From Lentisphaerae bacterium ADurb.Bin242 (GTDB lineage: Bacteria; Verrucomicrobiota; Lentisphaeria; Victivallales; UBA1829): 59,884 nucleotides of DNA. The notes beneath the pieces are model-generated. The model saw only the letters and a list, made by a program, of their open reading frames with translations, was not told where the DNA came from and ran no database searches. This document shows, piece by piece, positions 18,967 to 27,503 of the stretch (positions are counted from its first letter, which is position 1; each line of letters starts with the position of its first letter). Location: the NCBI GenBank assembly GCA_002069785.1, contig MWCA01000026.1:1-59884 (forward strand). Reading direction: 5' to 3'. Position numbers and translations under genes: made by a program.

Positions 18967-19812
18967 TCATTTTTTATATTTGCGTACGAGAGCGCGGACA
19001 TAGCGGATCGCCTTCATGATGTCCTCGGCCTGCTGCGGACCGCTGATCTCCCGTTCGATGATCAGTTCGCCGGTGAATTCCAGTTCGTACAGCTTGCGGA
19101 TGATGGTGTCGAAATCCGCCTTGCCCTCGCCGACCGGGACCTCCCGGCCGAGGCAATATCCGTTGACCGGGAACAGGCCGTCCTTGACATGAAGATTCCG
19201 GACATACTTGCCGCAGACCTCCAGCGCGTCCACCGGGTTGCCGCGTCCGTAGAGAATCAGGTTGGCGGTGTCCAGGTTGACGCCCAGGTTCGGGAGCCGG
19301 AGGTCCTCGATGGTGCGCAGCAGCGTCAGCGGGGTTTCCTGTCCGGCCTCGAACCAGAAATCGATCCCGATTTCCAGACAGTGCCGGGCCACCTCATGAA
19401 TGGCGTTCAAGGTTTCCACATACAGCGGGTCGCGCGGATTTTCCGGGATGAATCCGCAATGGGTGATGATGGCCGGCGACCCGAGAATCCCGGCGAAGTC
19501 CGCGGCTTTTTTGAGTTCGACGATCCGGCGCGCACGCAAGTCCGGAGGAACCAGCCCGCAGGTGGCGGGGCCGTCGGCGGAGTTCCAGACGATCCGCCCG
19601 GTGTATCCGGCCCAGAACGCGGCCAGGCGGACCCCGGCGTTTTTCATGTCGGTTTTGACTTTTTCCGCAAAGGCTTCCGTGAGGTTGGACATGTCCCAGT
19701 TCTGCACCTGCGCGGTTTTGACGCCGTATCGGGCGATGATCTCGAACGGGTTGTCGTTTTTCCGAAGCATGGCGAGGACGCCGAGTTCCATGGATTTTTT
19801 TGTGAGGGCCAT
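18967..19812 (-). CDS. Sugar phosphate isomerase/epimerase-like TIM barrel
   Basis: 281 residues, GGGAG before the ATG. The AP-endonuclease-2/IolE-like barrel is recognisable: strands ending in metal ligands such as THCGF, WFEAGQE, GVNLDTAN, NLHVKDG and ELIIERE, the Glu/Asp/His set that binds a divalent ion in this superfamily. Cytoplasmic. Last gene of a minus-strand operon with another isomerase and a Gfo/Idh/MocA oxidoreductase. Likely substrate is a keto- or inositol-type sugar; the exact reaction cannot be read from sequence. Confidence 0.8.
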   Translation of the reverse strand: MALTKKSMELGVLAMLRKNDNPFEIIARYGVKTAQVQNWDMSNLTEAFAEKVKTDMKNAGVRLAAFWAGYTGRIVWNSADGPATCGLVPPDLRARRIVELKKAADFAGILGSPAIITHCGFIPENPRDPLYVETLNAIHEVARHCLEIGIDFWFEAGQETPLTLLRTIEDLRLPNLGVNLDTANLILYGRGNPVDALEVCGKYVRNLHVKDGLFPVNGYCLGREVPVGEGKADFDTIIRKLYELEFTGELIIEREISGPQQAEDIMKAIRYVRALVRKYKK

Positions 19813-19839
19813 TTTTCACTCCCGATGTTTTGTGTGAGT

Positions 19840-20634
19840 TTACCAGTTGCGCAAGGAATCCGAAACTTTTTTCAGCGCTTCCACTTTGGACAGTTTCCCG
19901 GAGAAGTCGAGCGTCTCCAGATTGACGAAGAGAGTGCGTCCCCTCGGATCGACCCTGCTCCAGAAGCCTTTGAGGTCGAGGTCGCCTTCCCCGATCATGG
20001 CGTTGGCGAAATACCTGCCGCAGCGCTTCCGGTCGCCGCCGGGGGAGGGGGCGTCGGAAATTTTCCAGTCTTTCAGGTGGAAGTGGACGACATGGTCCTT
20101 CTGCCGGAGATACGCGGCGACCGGATCGTCCGCGGTGGCGACGTTTCCGTGGTCGTAGGTCACCTGGAGGCCGGGCACGGCGCGCAGGACTTCCATCACC
20201 TCGTCCGCGGTGACGATCGGGCTTTGTTTCATGCCGGTGCTTTCCAGCGTGAGCGTGACCCCCGCCTTCTGCGCGAGGGGCTGGGCCTGTGCGTAATATT
20301 CGATCCACGCCTTCCGGTCGTCCTCCAGACTGGTCTGGTTCACGCGTGCGAAGGGGGGCAGCATCAGGATCGGCGCGCCCATCGCCGCGGCATCGTCCAG
20401 CGACTGCTTGAAGTCGTTCATGTAGTCCGGTTTGCGTTCGAGGAACTTGTTTTTGATCATGGTGTGGGCGGCGATCCGGAGACCGGCGTCCTCCGTGAGT
20501 TTTTTCAACGTTTCCGGATCGGTCTGGTGGAGGGCGACCCAGTCGACGGCTTCCATCCCGCAGTCCGCGGCGGCGCGGACAATCTCCCGTGGAGGCATAT
20601 CCCCCAGCATGCACGACATCATGCAAAGTTTCAT
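19840..20634 (-). CDS. Sugar phosphate isomerase/epimerase-like TIM barrel
   Basis: 264 residues from MKLCMMSCMLGD after AAGGAA. Same AP-endonuclease-2-like family as its neighbour but a distant paralog: TLESTG, VTYDHGN, VHFHLKDW and MIGEGDLDL are the metal-site strands. Lies 27 bases upstream of the other isomerase and 20 bases downstream of the oxidoreductase, so probably one transcript. Two different isomerases with an oxidoreductase fit a 3-keto-sugar or inositol-like route (inference). Confidence 0.82.
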   Translation of the reverse strand: MKLCMMSCMLGDMPPREIVRAAADCGMEAVDWVALHQTDPETLKKLTEDAGLRIAAHTMIKNKFLERKPDYMNDFKQSLDDAAAMGAPILMLPPFARVNQTSLEDDRKAWIEYYAQAQPLAQKAGVTLTLESTGMKQSPIVTADEVMEVLRAVPGLQVTYDHGNVATADDPVAAYLRQKDHVVHFHLKDWKISDAPSPGGDRKRCGRYFANAMIGEGDLDLKGFWSRVDPRGRTLFVNLETLDFSGKLSKVEALKKVSDSLRNW

Positions 20635-20654
20635 TTTTTTCCTTGTTTTGTATT

Positions 20655-21641
20655 TTATTGAAGCTGGCCGGCGATCCGGTGACAGCATTGAATGGAGCGG
20701 AAGGCGTCTTCTCCGGTGCAAATCCCGGAAATGTCTCCCGATTGAATGGCCGTAATGAAATGGTCTGCCTCCGTGTAATACGGATTGTCATCCGCGAACG
20801 ATTCCGTCCGGATGCCTTCCTTCGTGATCTCCCGGAAGTCGCCCGGGGCGTCGCTGAGGAGCGTCCCTTCTTCGAAATAGGCCGTGTAATTTCTCCGGAA
20901 CGGGAAGGCCGGCGGCGAAACGAACCCGCCTTCCACCCTGACGTTCCATCCCGGATAGCGCAGCACGGCCTGAACCATATTGCCGTGGAATTCGCGGCAG
21001 AGGATCGGGTCGGCCCGGATTTCCGCCGGTTCCCCCAGACAGTACCGGGCAAAATCCAAATCGTGGGAAACCAGGTCGAAAAGTGCGCCGCCCGACGCCT
21101 GGATGAATTCGGGATCGTTCCAGTTGCCCCAGTCCGGCACCCCGGTGATGCGGGTCATGGAAAGAAACGTCAGTTTCCCGAGACGCCCGTTGCGGACCGT
21201 TTCCCGGAGGCACTGATATTCCTTCATCCCGCGGACGACGTACCCCACCGCCAGCACCTTTTTCTTCTTCTCCGCCAGGGCGCACATTTCCGCGCACTCT
21301 TCCAGGTGAATGGAGAACGGTTTCTCGACCATTACGTGATATCCGCGTTCCAGGCTCCGGATCACGGCGTCATAGTGGAGCTTGGTCGGGAGGGCGATGA
21401 TGGCGGCGTCCGCCTCGGATTCTGCAAACGCTTCCTCCATCGAGGCATAATGCGGAACGTCCCGGATGTCTTCCGGCGTGAGGTGGACGGTGGCTTTGTT
21501 CCCCTTGATGGAAGCCAGCCGTTCAAACGGAGAATACGGATCGACAATGCCGGCCAGTTCGGCGCGCGGATTCTTCAGCAGGTTTCCGGCATGGGTCTGT
21601 CCCATGAACCCGAAACCGATCACAAGAAAGCGCAGTTTCAT
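20655..21641 (-). CDS. Gfo/Idh/MocA-family NAD(P)-dependent oxidoreductase
   Basis: 328 residues from MKLRFLVIGFGFMGQTHAG, with AGGAG upstream. The Rossmann motif G-F-G-F-M-G is at the N-terminus; MVEKPFSIHLEEC is the conserved E-K-P of the family near residue 95, and the C-terminal domain carries GGALFDLVSHDLDFARY with the catalytic-region H-D. Cytoplasmic oxidation or reduction of a sugar at a ring position. First gene of the operon, divergent from an AraC regulator across about 100 bases. Confidence 0.88.
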   Translation of the reverse strand: MKLRFLVIGFGFMGQTHAGNLLKNPRAELAGIVDPYSPFERLASIKGNKATVHLTPEDIRDVPHYASMEEAFAESEADAAIIALPTKLHYDAVIRSLERGYHVMVEKPFSIHLEECAEMCALAEKKKKVLAVGYVVRGMKEYQCLRETVRNGRLGKLTFLSMTRITGVPDWGNWNDPEFIQASGGALFDLVSHDLDFARYCLGEPAEIRADPILCREFHGNMVQAVLRYPGWNVRVEGGFVSPPAFPFRRNYTAYFEEGTLLSDAPGDFREITKEGIRTESFADDNPYYTEADHFITAIQSGDISGICTGEDAFRSIQCCHRIAGQLQ

Positions 21642-21663
21642 TGCTTTTCTCCTTTTTCCAATA

Positions 21664-21692
21664 AAGATAGTTGAATTTTCCGGAAAATGCAA
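21664..21692 (-). promoter_or_regulatory. Promoter with a perfect 14-base palindrome in its spacer
   Basis: Minus strand TTGCAT (21687-21692), 17 bases, TATCTT (21664-21669). The palindrome ATTTTCCGGAAAAT occupies 21675-21688, inside the spacer and touching the -35 box, an ideal place for a regulator to block or bend. Confidence 0.55.
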
Positions 21693-21742
21693 TATGTTTT
21701 ACTGTCAATATATTGGCATTTATTTCTATTTTATTTGAACCC

Positions 21743-22612
21743 ATGAAGAAGAATAATATCAATTTCACGAGAAAAGTGCTCAATACGGGCGAGTTCCATT
21801 CGGAACAGGTCGTCGTGACGGCTTTCCCGTCCGCCTCGCCCTCGGCGTTCCTGGACATCACTTCGTACGGATATTCTCTTTTCAAACGCGGCGGCCGTTT
21901 CCCCATCGTGTCGAACACCTGGGTGTTCCAGCTTCAGACGGAGGGTTGTGCCGTCGTGCACTCCGAGGGGGAGAGCTGCCGTTTGACGCCGGGCGACCTT
22001 CTGCTGATCCCGCCGAATGTCAAATACGAATATGTCATCCCGAAAAATTCGGACATGCGGAAGGAGTTCATGATCCTGCGGTCCGGTCCCCTCCCGGAAT
22101 TCCTTTTTGGAAACGAGGTGCGCAATCATGGAATTTACATCCGGAACGACGACCCGGTCATCGCGGCCCTGTACCGGAAAATCGGCCTCATCATGAAAGA
22201 CCTCTCCGGCGATACCCTGGAGGAACTTTCCGTGGAGCTCTACCGTTTGTGCTATAAAATCCGGCCGTTGATTCTGGGGCGCACGGCTTCCGGAAACTTC
22301 GAGGCGAACCTCCGGAGCGCGGCGAACGATTTCGGCGGAAGGATTTCCCTGGAAGCGCTGTCGAAGAAATTCGGCATGGGAAAATATTCCCTGATCCGTG
22401 CCTTCCACAAGGAGACCGGACAGTCTCCGGTGAAGTACATGATTTCCCTGCGGCTGAAACATGCGGAGCAGCTGCTGGCGCTGAGCACGCTTTCCATTGC
22501 GGAGATTGCCGCCGCCTGCGGGTATTCCTCCCCGTCTTTTTTTGCCTACGAGTTCAAGAAATATTTCGGGACCACGCCGCGCCAGTTCCGGATTCAAGCC
22601 CATTCGAGGTAG
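21743..22612 (+). CDS. AraC-family transcriptional regulator
   Basis: 289 residues from MKKNNINF; no good ribosome site, and the open frame goes further up into promoter DNA. Cupin-like N-terminus (LTPGDLLLIPPNVKYEY) and two C-terminal helix-turn-helix units: ISLEALSKKFGMGKYSLIRAF and LSIAEIAAACGYSSPSFFAYE, then TTPRQFR at the end. Likely regulates the divergent oxidoreductase/isomerase operon. The next gene starts five bases after its stop. Confidence 0.86.
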   Translation: MKKNNINFTRKVLNTGEFHSEQVVVTAFPSASPSAFLDITSYGYSLFKRGGRFPIVSNTWVFQLQTEGCAVVHSEGESCRLTPGDLLLIPPNVKYEYVIPKNSDMRKEFMILRSGPLPEFLFGNEVRNHGIYIRNDDPVIAALYRKIGLIMKDLSGDTLEELSVELYRLCYKIRPLILGRTASGNFEANLRSAANDFGGRISLEALSKKFGMGKYSLIRAFHKETGQSPVKYMISLRLKHAEQLLALSTLSIAEIAAACGYSSPSFFAYEFKKYFGTTPRQFRIQAHSR

Positions 22613-22617
22613 AAAAG

Positions 22618-23145
22618 ATGCACATACAAACCCATATCATGAGCGGCTGGTGCGCGGCGAACTGTCTGGAACTCACCCCGAAGGAACGCTTCCTTGCCAT
22701 GCTTGCGGCCTCCTTGCCGGACCTCGACGGCCTCACGTATTTTTTCGGACGGGAACTGTATTGGTCCACGCACCACATCTACGGACACAATCTGGTTTTC
22801 GCCCTGCTGCTTTCGGGCGGACTGGCGGCATTCTGCACTCATAAACTCAAATGCTTTCTGTTGTTTCTGGGATTGGTCCATCTGCATTTCATCATGGACC
22901 TCCTCGGTTCGGGAGAGGGCTGGACGATTCCCTACTGGTTCCCTTTCAGCAAGACGGAATATGTCTGGAGTTTCGGCTGGGACTTCAACGGAATCGAGAA
23001 CAAGCTTGTCGCGCTTGCATTTCTTCTGGGATGCGTCGGCATCGCCGTTTATCTGAAACGGACTCCGCTGGAGTTGCTGATGCCGGAACTTGACCGGCGT
23101 CTTGTCCGATGGGCGCAAAAACTGAAGATCGGACCCTTTTCCTGA
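22618..23145 (+). CDS. YdjM-like (DUF457) membrane protein
   Basis: 175 residues. The N-terminus HIQTHIMSGWCAANC, SLPDLDGLTYFFG and HHIYGHN gives the ordered His/Asp residues of the YdjM/LexA-binding, metal-dependent-hydrolase-like family; further His at GLVHLHFIMD. Four hydrophobic segments suggest an inner-membrane protein. Five bases after the AraC gene, so co-transcribed, but a functional link is not evident. Confidence 0.75.
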   Translation: MHIQTHIMSGWCAANCLELTPKERFLAMLAASLPDLDGLTYFFGRELYWSTHHIYGHNLVFALLLSGGLAAFCTHKLKCFLLFLGLVHLHFIMDLLGSGEGWTIPYWFPFSKTEYVWSFGWDFNGIENKLVALAFLLGCVGIAVYLKRTPLELLMPELDRRLVRWAQKLKIGPFS

Positions 23146-23186
23146 AGATTTTTCCATATTTTCTTTCACTTTTTCAGAAAGGGGGC

Positions 23187-23216
23187 TTGTTTTTTCCAAA
23201 ATATAACTTATAATAT
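23187..23216 (+). promoter_or_regulatory. Promoter of the third GntR cassette
   Basis: TTGTTT (23187-23192), 18 bases, TAATAT (23211-23216), followed by a very AT-rich leader and AGGAGG near 23243-23248. Confidence 0.5.
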
Positions 23217-23258
23217 AAATATGATAATAGCACTAATATAATAGGAGGTATTGTCCGC

Positions 23259-24356
23259 ATGACGATGTATCAGAAGATCACCGATGATATTCTGGGCGCG
23301 ATCCAGGCTGGAAAACTGGCGCCCGGCGACCGGATTTCCTCCGTGCGTGAAATCACGGAGAAATACGGGGTCAGCCAGATCACCGCCCTGCGCGTGTTCA
23401 AGGAGCTTCTGAACACGGGAAAAGTGGTCCGGCGCAACGGTTCGGGGTATTATGTCAAGTCCGACTCCGATATCCCGGAAATTCCGCCGACCCTTTTCTG
23501 TGCGTTCCGTCCGCCGAAACTTATCGACAATATCGACAACCTCGGCACGCGGATTTTGTGCGGAATCGTCAACGCCTGTGCGGAACACCGGGTGAATCTG
23601 CTCTTTTCCAGAAATATCATGGCTCTCCGCAACATCGTTTGCACAAGCGACGAGACCGCGCGCTTCCTTGCGGAGGAACTGCGAGAATCGACGCCTCCCG
23701 CCGGAATCATCCTCGATCACCGTTTTACCGACGCGCAGATTGAAAAATACCTGTTTCCCGTGATCGGAAACACGCCCATCGCGATTGTGGGACGCCGGAG
23801 CGCCCTGCCGGTACTGACCACTTCCATTCCCGCCGAGGCCGCGGCGGCGGAATCCGCAAAATTGGCGCTGCAATGCCGTCCGGAAGAATTTATTATTTTC
23901 TCGGCTTTTCAGGTCTGCGAAGGAAAACTCTTCTGCGAGTGTTTCCGGAAAAACCTGATCGGAAACGGGTTTCCCGAATCCGCTTTTACCATGTACAACG
24001 ACGTGTTGCAGAAGGCTCAACGCGACGTCGAAATCTTCGACGAGGTGACGCAACGGCTCCGGACCTCCCGGAAACGCACGCTTCTTTGCTCTTCCACGGA
24101 TTTCTGGTCCATTTTCATGCAGGAACACCTTGCCCGGAAGGGAATTGTGTTCGGACGCGACGCCGCGCTGCTGTCGGCCTGGCATGTGGAGAAAACCGAT
24201 TCGACCGTGCCTCGGATCACCTCGATCGACTACTTTCCCGAGCAGTTCGGCTCCCTGGCCGTCCGCGCCATCCTGAATCGGGGCGATTCACCGCGTCTTG
24301 AATATTATACCGAATATAGAATACTCCTGAACGAAACCTGGTCCATCACAAAATAA
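23259..24356 (+). CDS. GntR-family regulator with LacI-like sensor domain
   Basis: 365 residues. Winged helix at residues about 5-72 ([42 protein letters not shown]). The sensor domain runs to the end, with [27 protein letters not shown] and VRAILNRG, in the LacI-like fold. First gene of a GntR, prepilin, DUF4838 cassette with a 22-base gap to the prepilin. It is cytoplasmic and probably self-regulating. Confidence 0.85.
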   Translation: MTMYQKITDDILGAIQAGKLAPGDRISSVREITEKYGVSQITALRVFKELLNTGKVVRRNGSGYYVKSDSDIPEIPPTLFCAFRPPKLIDNIDNLGTRILCGIVNACAEHRVNLLFSRNIMALRNIVCTSDETARFLAEELRESTPPAGIILDHRFTDAQIEKYLFPVIGNTPIAIVGRRSALPVLTTSIPAEAAAAESAKLALQCRPEEFIIFSAFQVCEGKLFCECFRKNLIGNGFPESAFTMYNDVLQKAQRDVEIFDEVTQRLRTSRKRTLLCSSTDFWSIFMQEHLARKGIVFGRDAALLSAWHVEKTDSTVPRITSIDYFPEQFGSLAVRAILNRGDSPRLEYYTEYRILLNETWSITK

Positions 24357-24378
24357 AAGAAAAGAAAGGGGCTGCCCC

Positions 24379-25116
24379 ATGAAAAACAGTTCGATTTTCG
24401 GGATTCGGAAAGAAATCCGCACCGTCGGGGAGTATAAGATATTTACACTGATCGAACTCCTGGTCGTGATCGCCATCATCGCGATTCTTGCCGCGATTCT
24501 GCTGCCCTCTCTGAACAAGGCGCGCGAGAGAGCCCGCGGAATTCAATGCACGAGCAACCTCAAGCAGATCGGAACCGCGTTTCACTTCTATCTGAACGAC
24601 AATAACGAGTGGCTTCCGTGGTGCCGGAACGGAGCCACTACTTGGTGCATTCCGTGGTCCACCCTTCTCTGGCCTCACCTCTCTTCCAAGGAACTCTATG
24701 CGCTGGATGTGAAGAAAACGGTTCTTCAGTGTCCTTCCGACAAGCACAAATGCACGAAAAACCACTACAGCTACATGTCCTACGGCTATAATTATTACAT
24801 GATGCGCGACCTGTCCTCCGGCTGGTTTGTCCTCGGGACGCCCTACCGCTTTCCGATCCGGCTCCAGAGCATTCCGACGCCTACGGAGCATCTTCTGATT
24901 TCCGACTACAACATCGACTCCGATCCTGCGGCCGATACAAACGGGCATACCACCGTCATGCCGACAACGATCATGTCCAGACATGGTACCGCCACCATTT
25001 CTCCGCTGATGGTAGGAGGAAACATCCGGTCGTTTCCGGTGAGGGCTCTTCAAGTTTCGGGGGCGTATCTGCCGTGGAACCATGAATTGAAGCCAAATCC
25101 GACGCGGAATTACTGA
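24379..25116 (+). CDS. Prepilin-like protein
   Basis: 245 residues, GAAAGG upstream of the ATG. Leader of 21 residues ends KI, then [20 protein letters not shown]; the -1 residue is Ile, not Gly, and Glu+5 is present. The body has CNLKQIG-type family residues ([19 protein letters not shown]), VLQCPSD, and ends [16 protein letters not shown], a variant of the H-X9-DG ending with GG. Sits between the GntR and DUF4838 genes. Confidence 0.85.
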   Translation: MKNSSIFGIRKEIRTVGEYKIFTLIELLVVIAIIAILAAILLPSLNKARERARGIQCTSNLKQIGTAFHFYLNDNNEWLPWCRNGATTWCIPWSTLLWPHLSSKELYALDVKKTVLQCPSDKHKCTKNHYSYMSYGYNYYMMRDLSSGWFVLGTPYRFPIRLQSIPTPTEHLLISDYNIDSDPAADTNGHTTVMPTTIMSRHGTATISPLMVGGNIRSFPVRALQVSGAYLPWNHELKPNPTRNY

Positions 25117-25174
25117 TACGCCCGCTTGAATGCAAATTCACGATTTTCAAATGATCCAACGGAAAGGAATCCAC

Positions 25175-27454
25175 ATGTTTCTCAAAATCTTTTTGTCTCT
25201 TGCCTTCGGGATGTGCGCATGGACGGTCTCCGCTTTCGAGATCACGAACCGGTGGATGATCATCCTTCCGGGCGATGCTTCGGAGGCCGAGAAATTCGCC
25301 GCGTCGGAAATCCGCGATTATATTCAAAAAACAACCGGAATGAACCTGAAAATCACAGGGGAGGGGAGTCCGGCAATCATCGTCCGGCCGGGCCGTTTCG
25401 AGTCGGAGGAATGGCTTGTCCAACGGGAGAAAAACGGAGATCTTCTGGTTACGGGAGGACGCCCGCGCGGAGTTCTTTACGGGGCGTACGAATTCATTGA
25501 AAAAGGTCTCGGCTGCCGCTTCCTCGCCAATGACGCGGAATACATTCCGAAGTTGACGAAGCTGAATCTTCCGGACGATTTCAAACTTGCCGGGAAACCG
25601 GTTTTCACACGCCGTTACATCTATGTCGGCAGCGGCGACGTCTGGCAGCACCTTCAGCCTTTCATGAGCAAACTCAAACAGAACGGGCTTCCGGGCGGTG
25701 CGAAATATGGATGGTCCTTCAAGTATGGGCGTCCCGGGGCATGCCATACCTATTATTCGTATTCCAAAGATTTCCCGAAGGACAAGGAAGAATATTTCAC
25801 GCTGTCCATGGAAGGGAAACGGTTGCGCGCCATCAGCGGAATCGGACCGGGACAGGTCTGTCTGACCCATCCCGAAGTCCGGCGTCTTTTCCTGGAAAAA
25901 CTGCGTTCATTCATCGAGCTCGACCGCAAAAATTTGAAACCCGGCGAACCGGCTCCGGTGATCTACGCCGTTTCCAAAAATGACAACAGCGACGACTGCG
26001 TCTGCAAGAAGTGTCTTGAACTCAAAAAGAAGTTCGGCGGAAAACAAAGCGGTCTCATGCTTGATTTCACCAATTATCTCGCGGATGAAATACAGAAAGA
26101 ATATCCCGGAATCAAAATATTGACTCCGGCCTATACCACCACGGAAGATCTCCCTGATGGAATCAAGCCTTCGAAGAATGTGATTATCGAGGTCGCCCAG
26201 CTGGATTCCGAATTCAGTACGAACCTCCGGCGGGATGTTCTCCGCCCGCTGGATCATCCGAACAATGAAAAGGCGTTCGCGAAATTCAAGGAATGGGGGA
26301 CGATTTCCAGAGAGGTCAGCGTGTGGGACTACTGGATACTGTATAAGGAACGTCACGTTTCGCCCTATACAAATGTTTCGGCGATCCCGTCTAATTTGCG
26401 TGCGTATGAAAAACTCGGCATAAAAAATTTCTTCGTCGAGGCGGAAATAACCTCGTACGCCATGCCGAATTTCATCGATCTCCGCCATTATCTCGGGGCG
26501 AAACTCATGGTCGATCCGGGGCTGAACGAACGGGAGATCATCGATGACTTCATGAAGCATTTCTACGGTCCGGCCGCAAAGCCGATGACCGCGTATCTCG
26601 GCTATCTTGAGCGCCGCATGAAGGAGGAAAGCAGACCGCTCGGTTCGATTGCGCCTTCGGCGAGAAAATATCTGGACCGGCAATTCTTCCTCGATGCCGA
26701 AAAATTCTTTTCCGAGGCGGAAAAGGCGGCGGGGAACGATCACGTCCTGCTCAAAAGGATCGGACAGGAACGGATTCCGGTGGATGTCTGCCTGCTTCAT
26801 TTCGGGAAACGTTTGAACATCGATTTTGATCGTGAAACAGTCACAAAGCGGCTGCGCGCCAACTATGAAAACTTCATTGAAAAATATGTTCTGCCATCCA
26901 GACGGGCCGCCTGGAAAAAAGAAATCGGGGAGAAAATCGACACATGGAGCAACCGGCTTCCCCTGCCGCCGCAGTTTGAACAGAAGAAAGCTTATGATTT
27001 CACGGCGAAGTCATTTACCTACAGTCCCGTCCAGCAGAGCGTCGACGATCCGGAAGCCGCCGGAGGCAAGGCGCTGATGCTTTCCGACTTGAAGAAGATG
27101 GGAAAAGAACTTGACCCGGATTTCCATAAAAAGGCGCTCGAATTTTTCCTTTACGACAACCTCGAAAAGAAAACAATCCTCCGCTCCGCGGTGGACAGGG
27201 AGAAACAGGCCGTCGATGAAAAATATCACTGGTACCGGGTCGGAAAAACCAGGTTGACTCCGAGCACCCGTTTCGTCGTCCATTGGGCCTGGTGGATTTC
27301 CCAGAATGTCGGCGACGCCGTGTTCGATCCGCTGGAACCGAACGCCCAATATGAAATATGGGCGTCTGTCAAGCTGACCGGGCCGTCTTATGTGCCGGGC
27401 TCGCAGAAACAGGACGCCATATATCTGGATCGCGTCATCTTCGTGGCCGACTGA
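25175..27454 (+). CDS. Secreted DUF4838-type glycosidase
   Basis: 759 residues from MFLKIFLSLAF after AAAGGAA; signal peptide ends near TVSA. Residues about 25-135 form a GH67N-like domain (ILPGDASEAEKFAASEIRDY, RGVLYGAYEFIEKGLGCRFL). The DUF4838 barrel follows: FTRRYIYVG, VSKNDNSDDCVCKKCLE near 265-278, and VWDYWILYKE. The C-terminal about 130 residues are a beta-sandwich. Last gene of the cassette. It and a beta-helix gene converge on a 36-base inverted repeat. Substrate unknown. Confidence 0.82.
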   Translation: MFLKIFLSLAFGMCAWTVSAFEITNRWMIILPGDASEAEKFAASEIRDYIQKTTGMNLKITGEGSPAIIVRPGRFESEEWLVQREKNGDLLVTGGRPRGVLYGAYEFIEKGLGCRFLANDAEYIPKLTKLNLPDDFKLAGKPVFTRRYIYVGSGDVWQHLQPFMSKLKQNGLPGGAKYGWSFKYGRPGACHTYYSYSKDFPKDKEEYFTLSMEGKRLRAISGIGPGQVCLTHPEVRRLFLEKLRSFIELDRKNLKPGEPAPVIYAVSKNDNSDDCVCKKCLELKKKFGGKQSGLMLDFTNYLADEIQKEYPGIKILTPAYTTTEDLPDGIKPSKNVIIEVAQLDSEFSTNLRRDVLRPLDHPNNEKAFAKFKEWGTISREVSVWDYWILYKERHVSPYTNVSAIPSNLRAYEKLGIKNFFVEAEITSYAMPNFIDLRHYLGAKLMVDPGLNEREIIDDFMKHFYGPAAKPMTAYLGYLERRMKEESRPLGSIAPSARKYLDRQFFLDAEKFFSEAEKAAGNDHVLLKRIGQERIPVDVCLLHFGKRLNIDFDRETVTKRLRANYENFIEKYVLPSRRAAWKKEIGEKIDTWSNRLPLPPQFEQKKAYDFTAKSFTYSPVQQSVDDPEAAGGKALMLSDLKKMGKELDPDFHKKALEFFLYDNLEKKTILRSAVDREKQAVDEKYHWYRVGKTRLTPSTRFVVHWAWWISQNVGDAVFDPLEPNAQYEIWASVKLTGPSYVPGSQKQDAIYLDRVIFVAD

Positions 27455-27467
27455 TCCGGGAAGCGGT

Positions 27468-27503
27468 GAAAGAGAAGAAACACTGTCTCACTTCTTCTCT
27501 TTC
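27468..27503. terminator. 12-base perfect inverted repeat between convergent genes
   Basis: GAAAGAGAAGAA (27468-27479) pairs with TTCTTCTCTTTC (27492-27503) around a 12-base loop. It follows the plus-strand hydrolase stop and overlaps the last codons of the minus-strand gene. It could terminate both transcripts, although there is no long U run. Confidence 0.45.

Noticed and set aside
19394..21052. 552-residue minus-strand frame over the isomerase operon
   Set aside because: It is a shifted reading of three well-supported genes, with GC-rich arginine-heavy composition and no domains.
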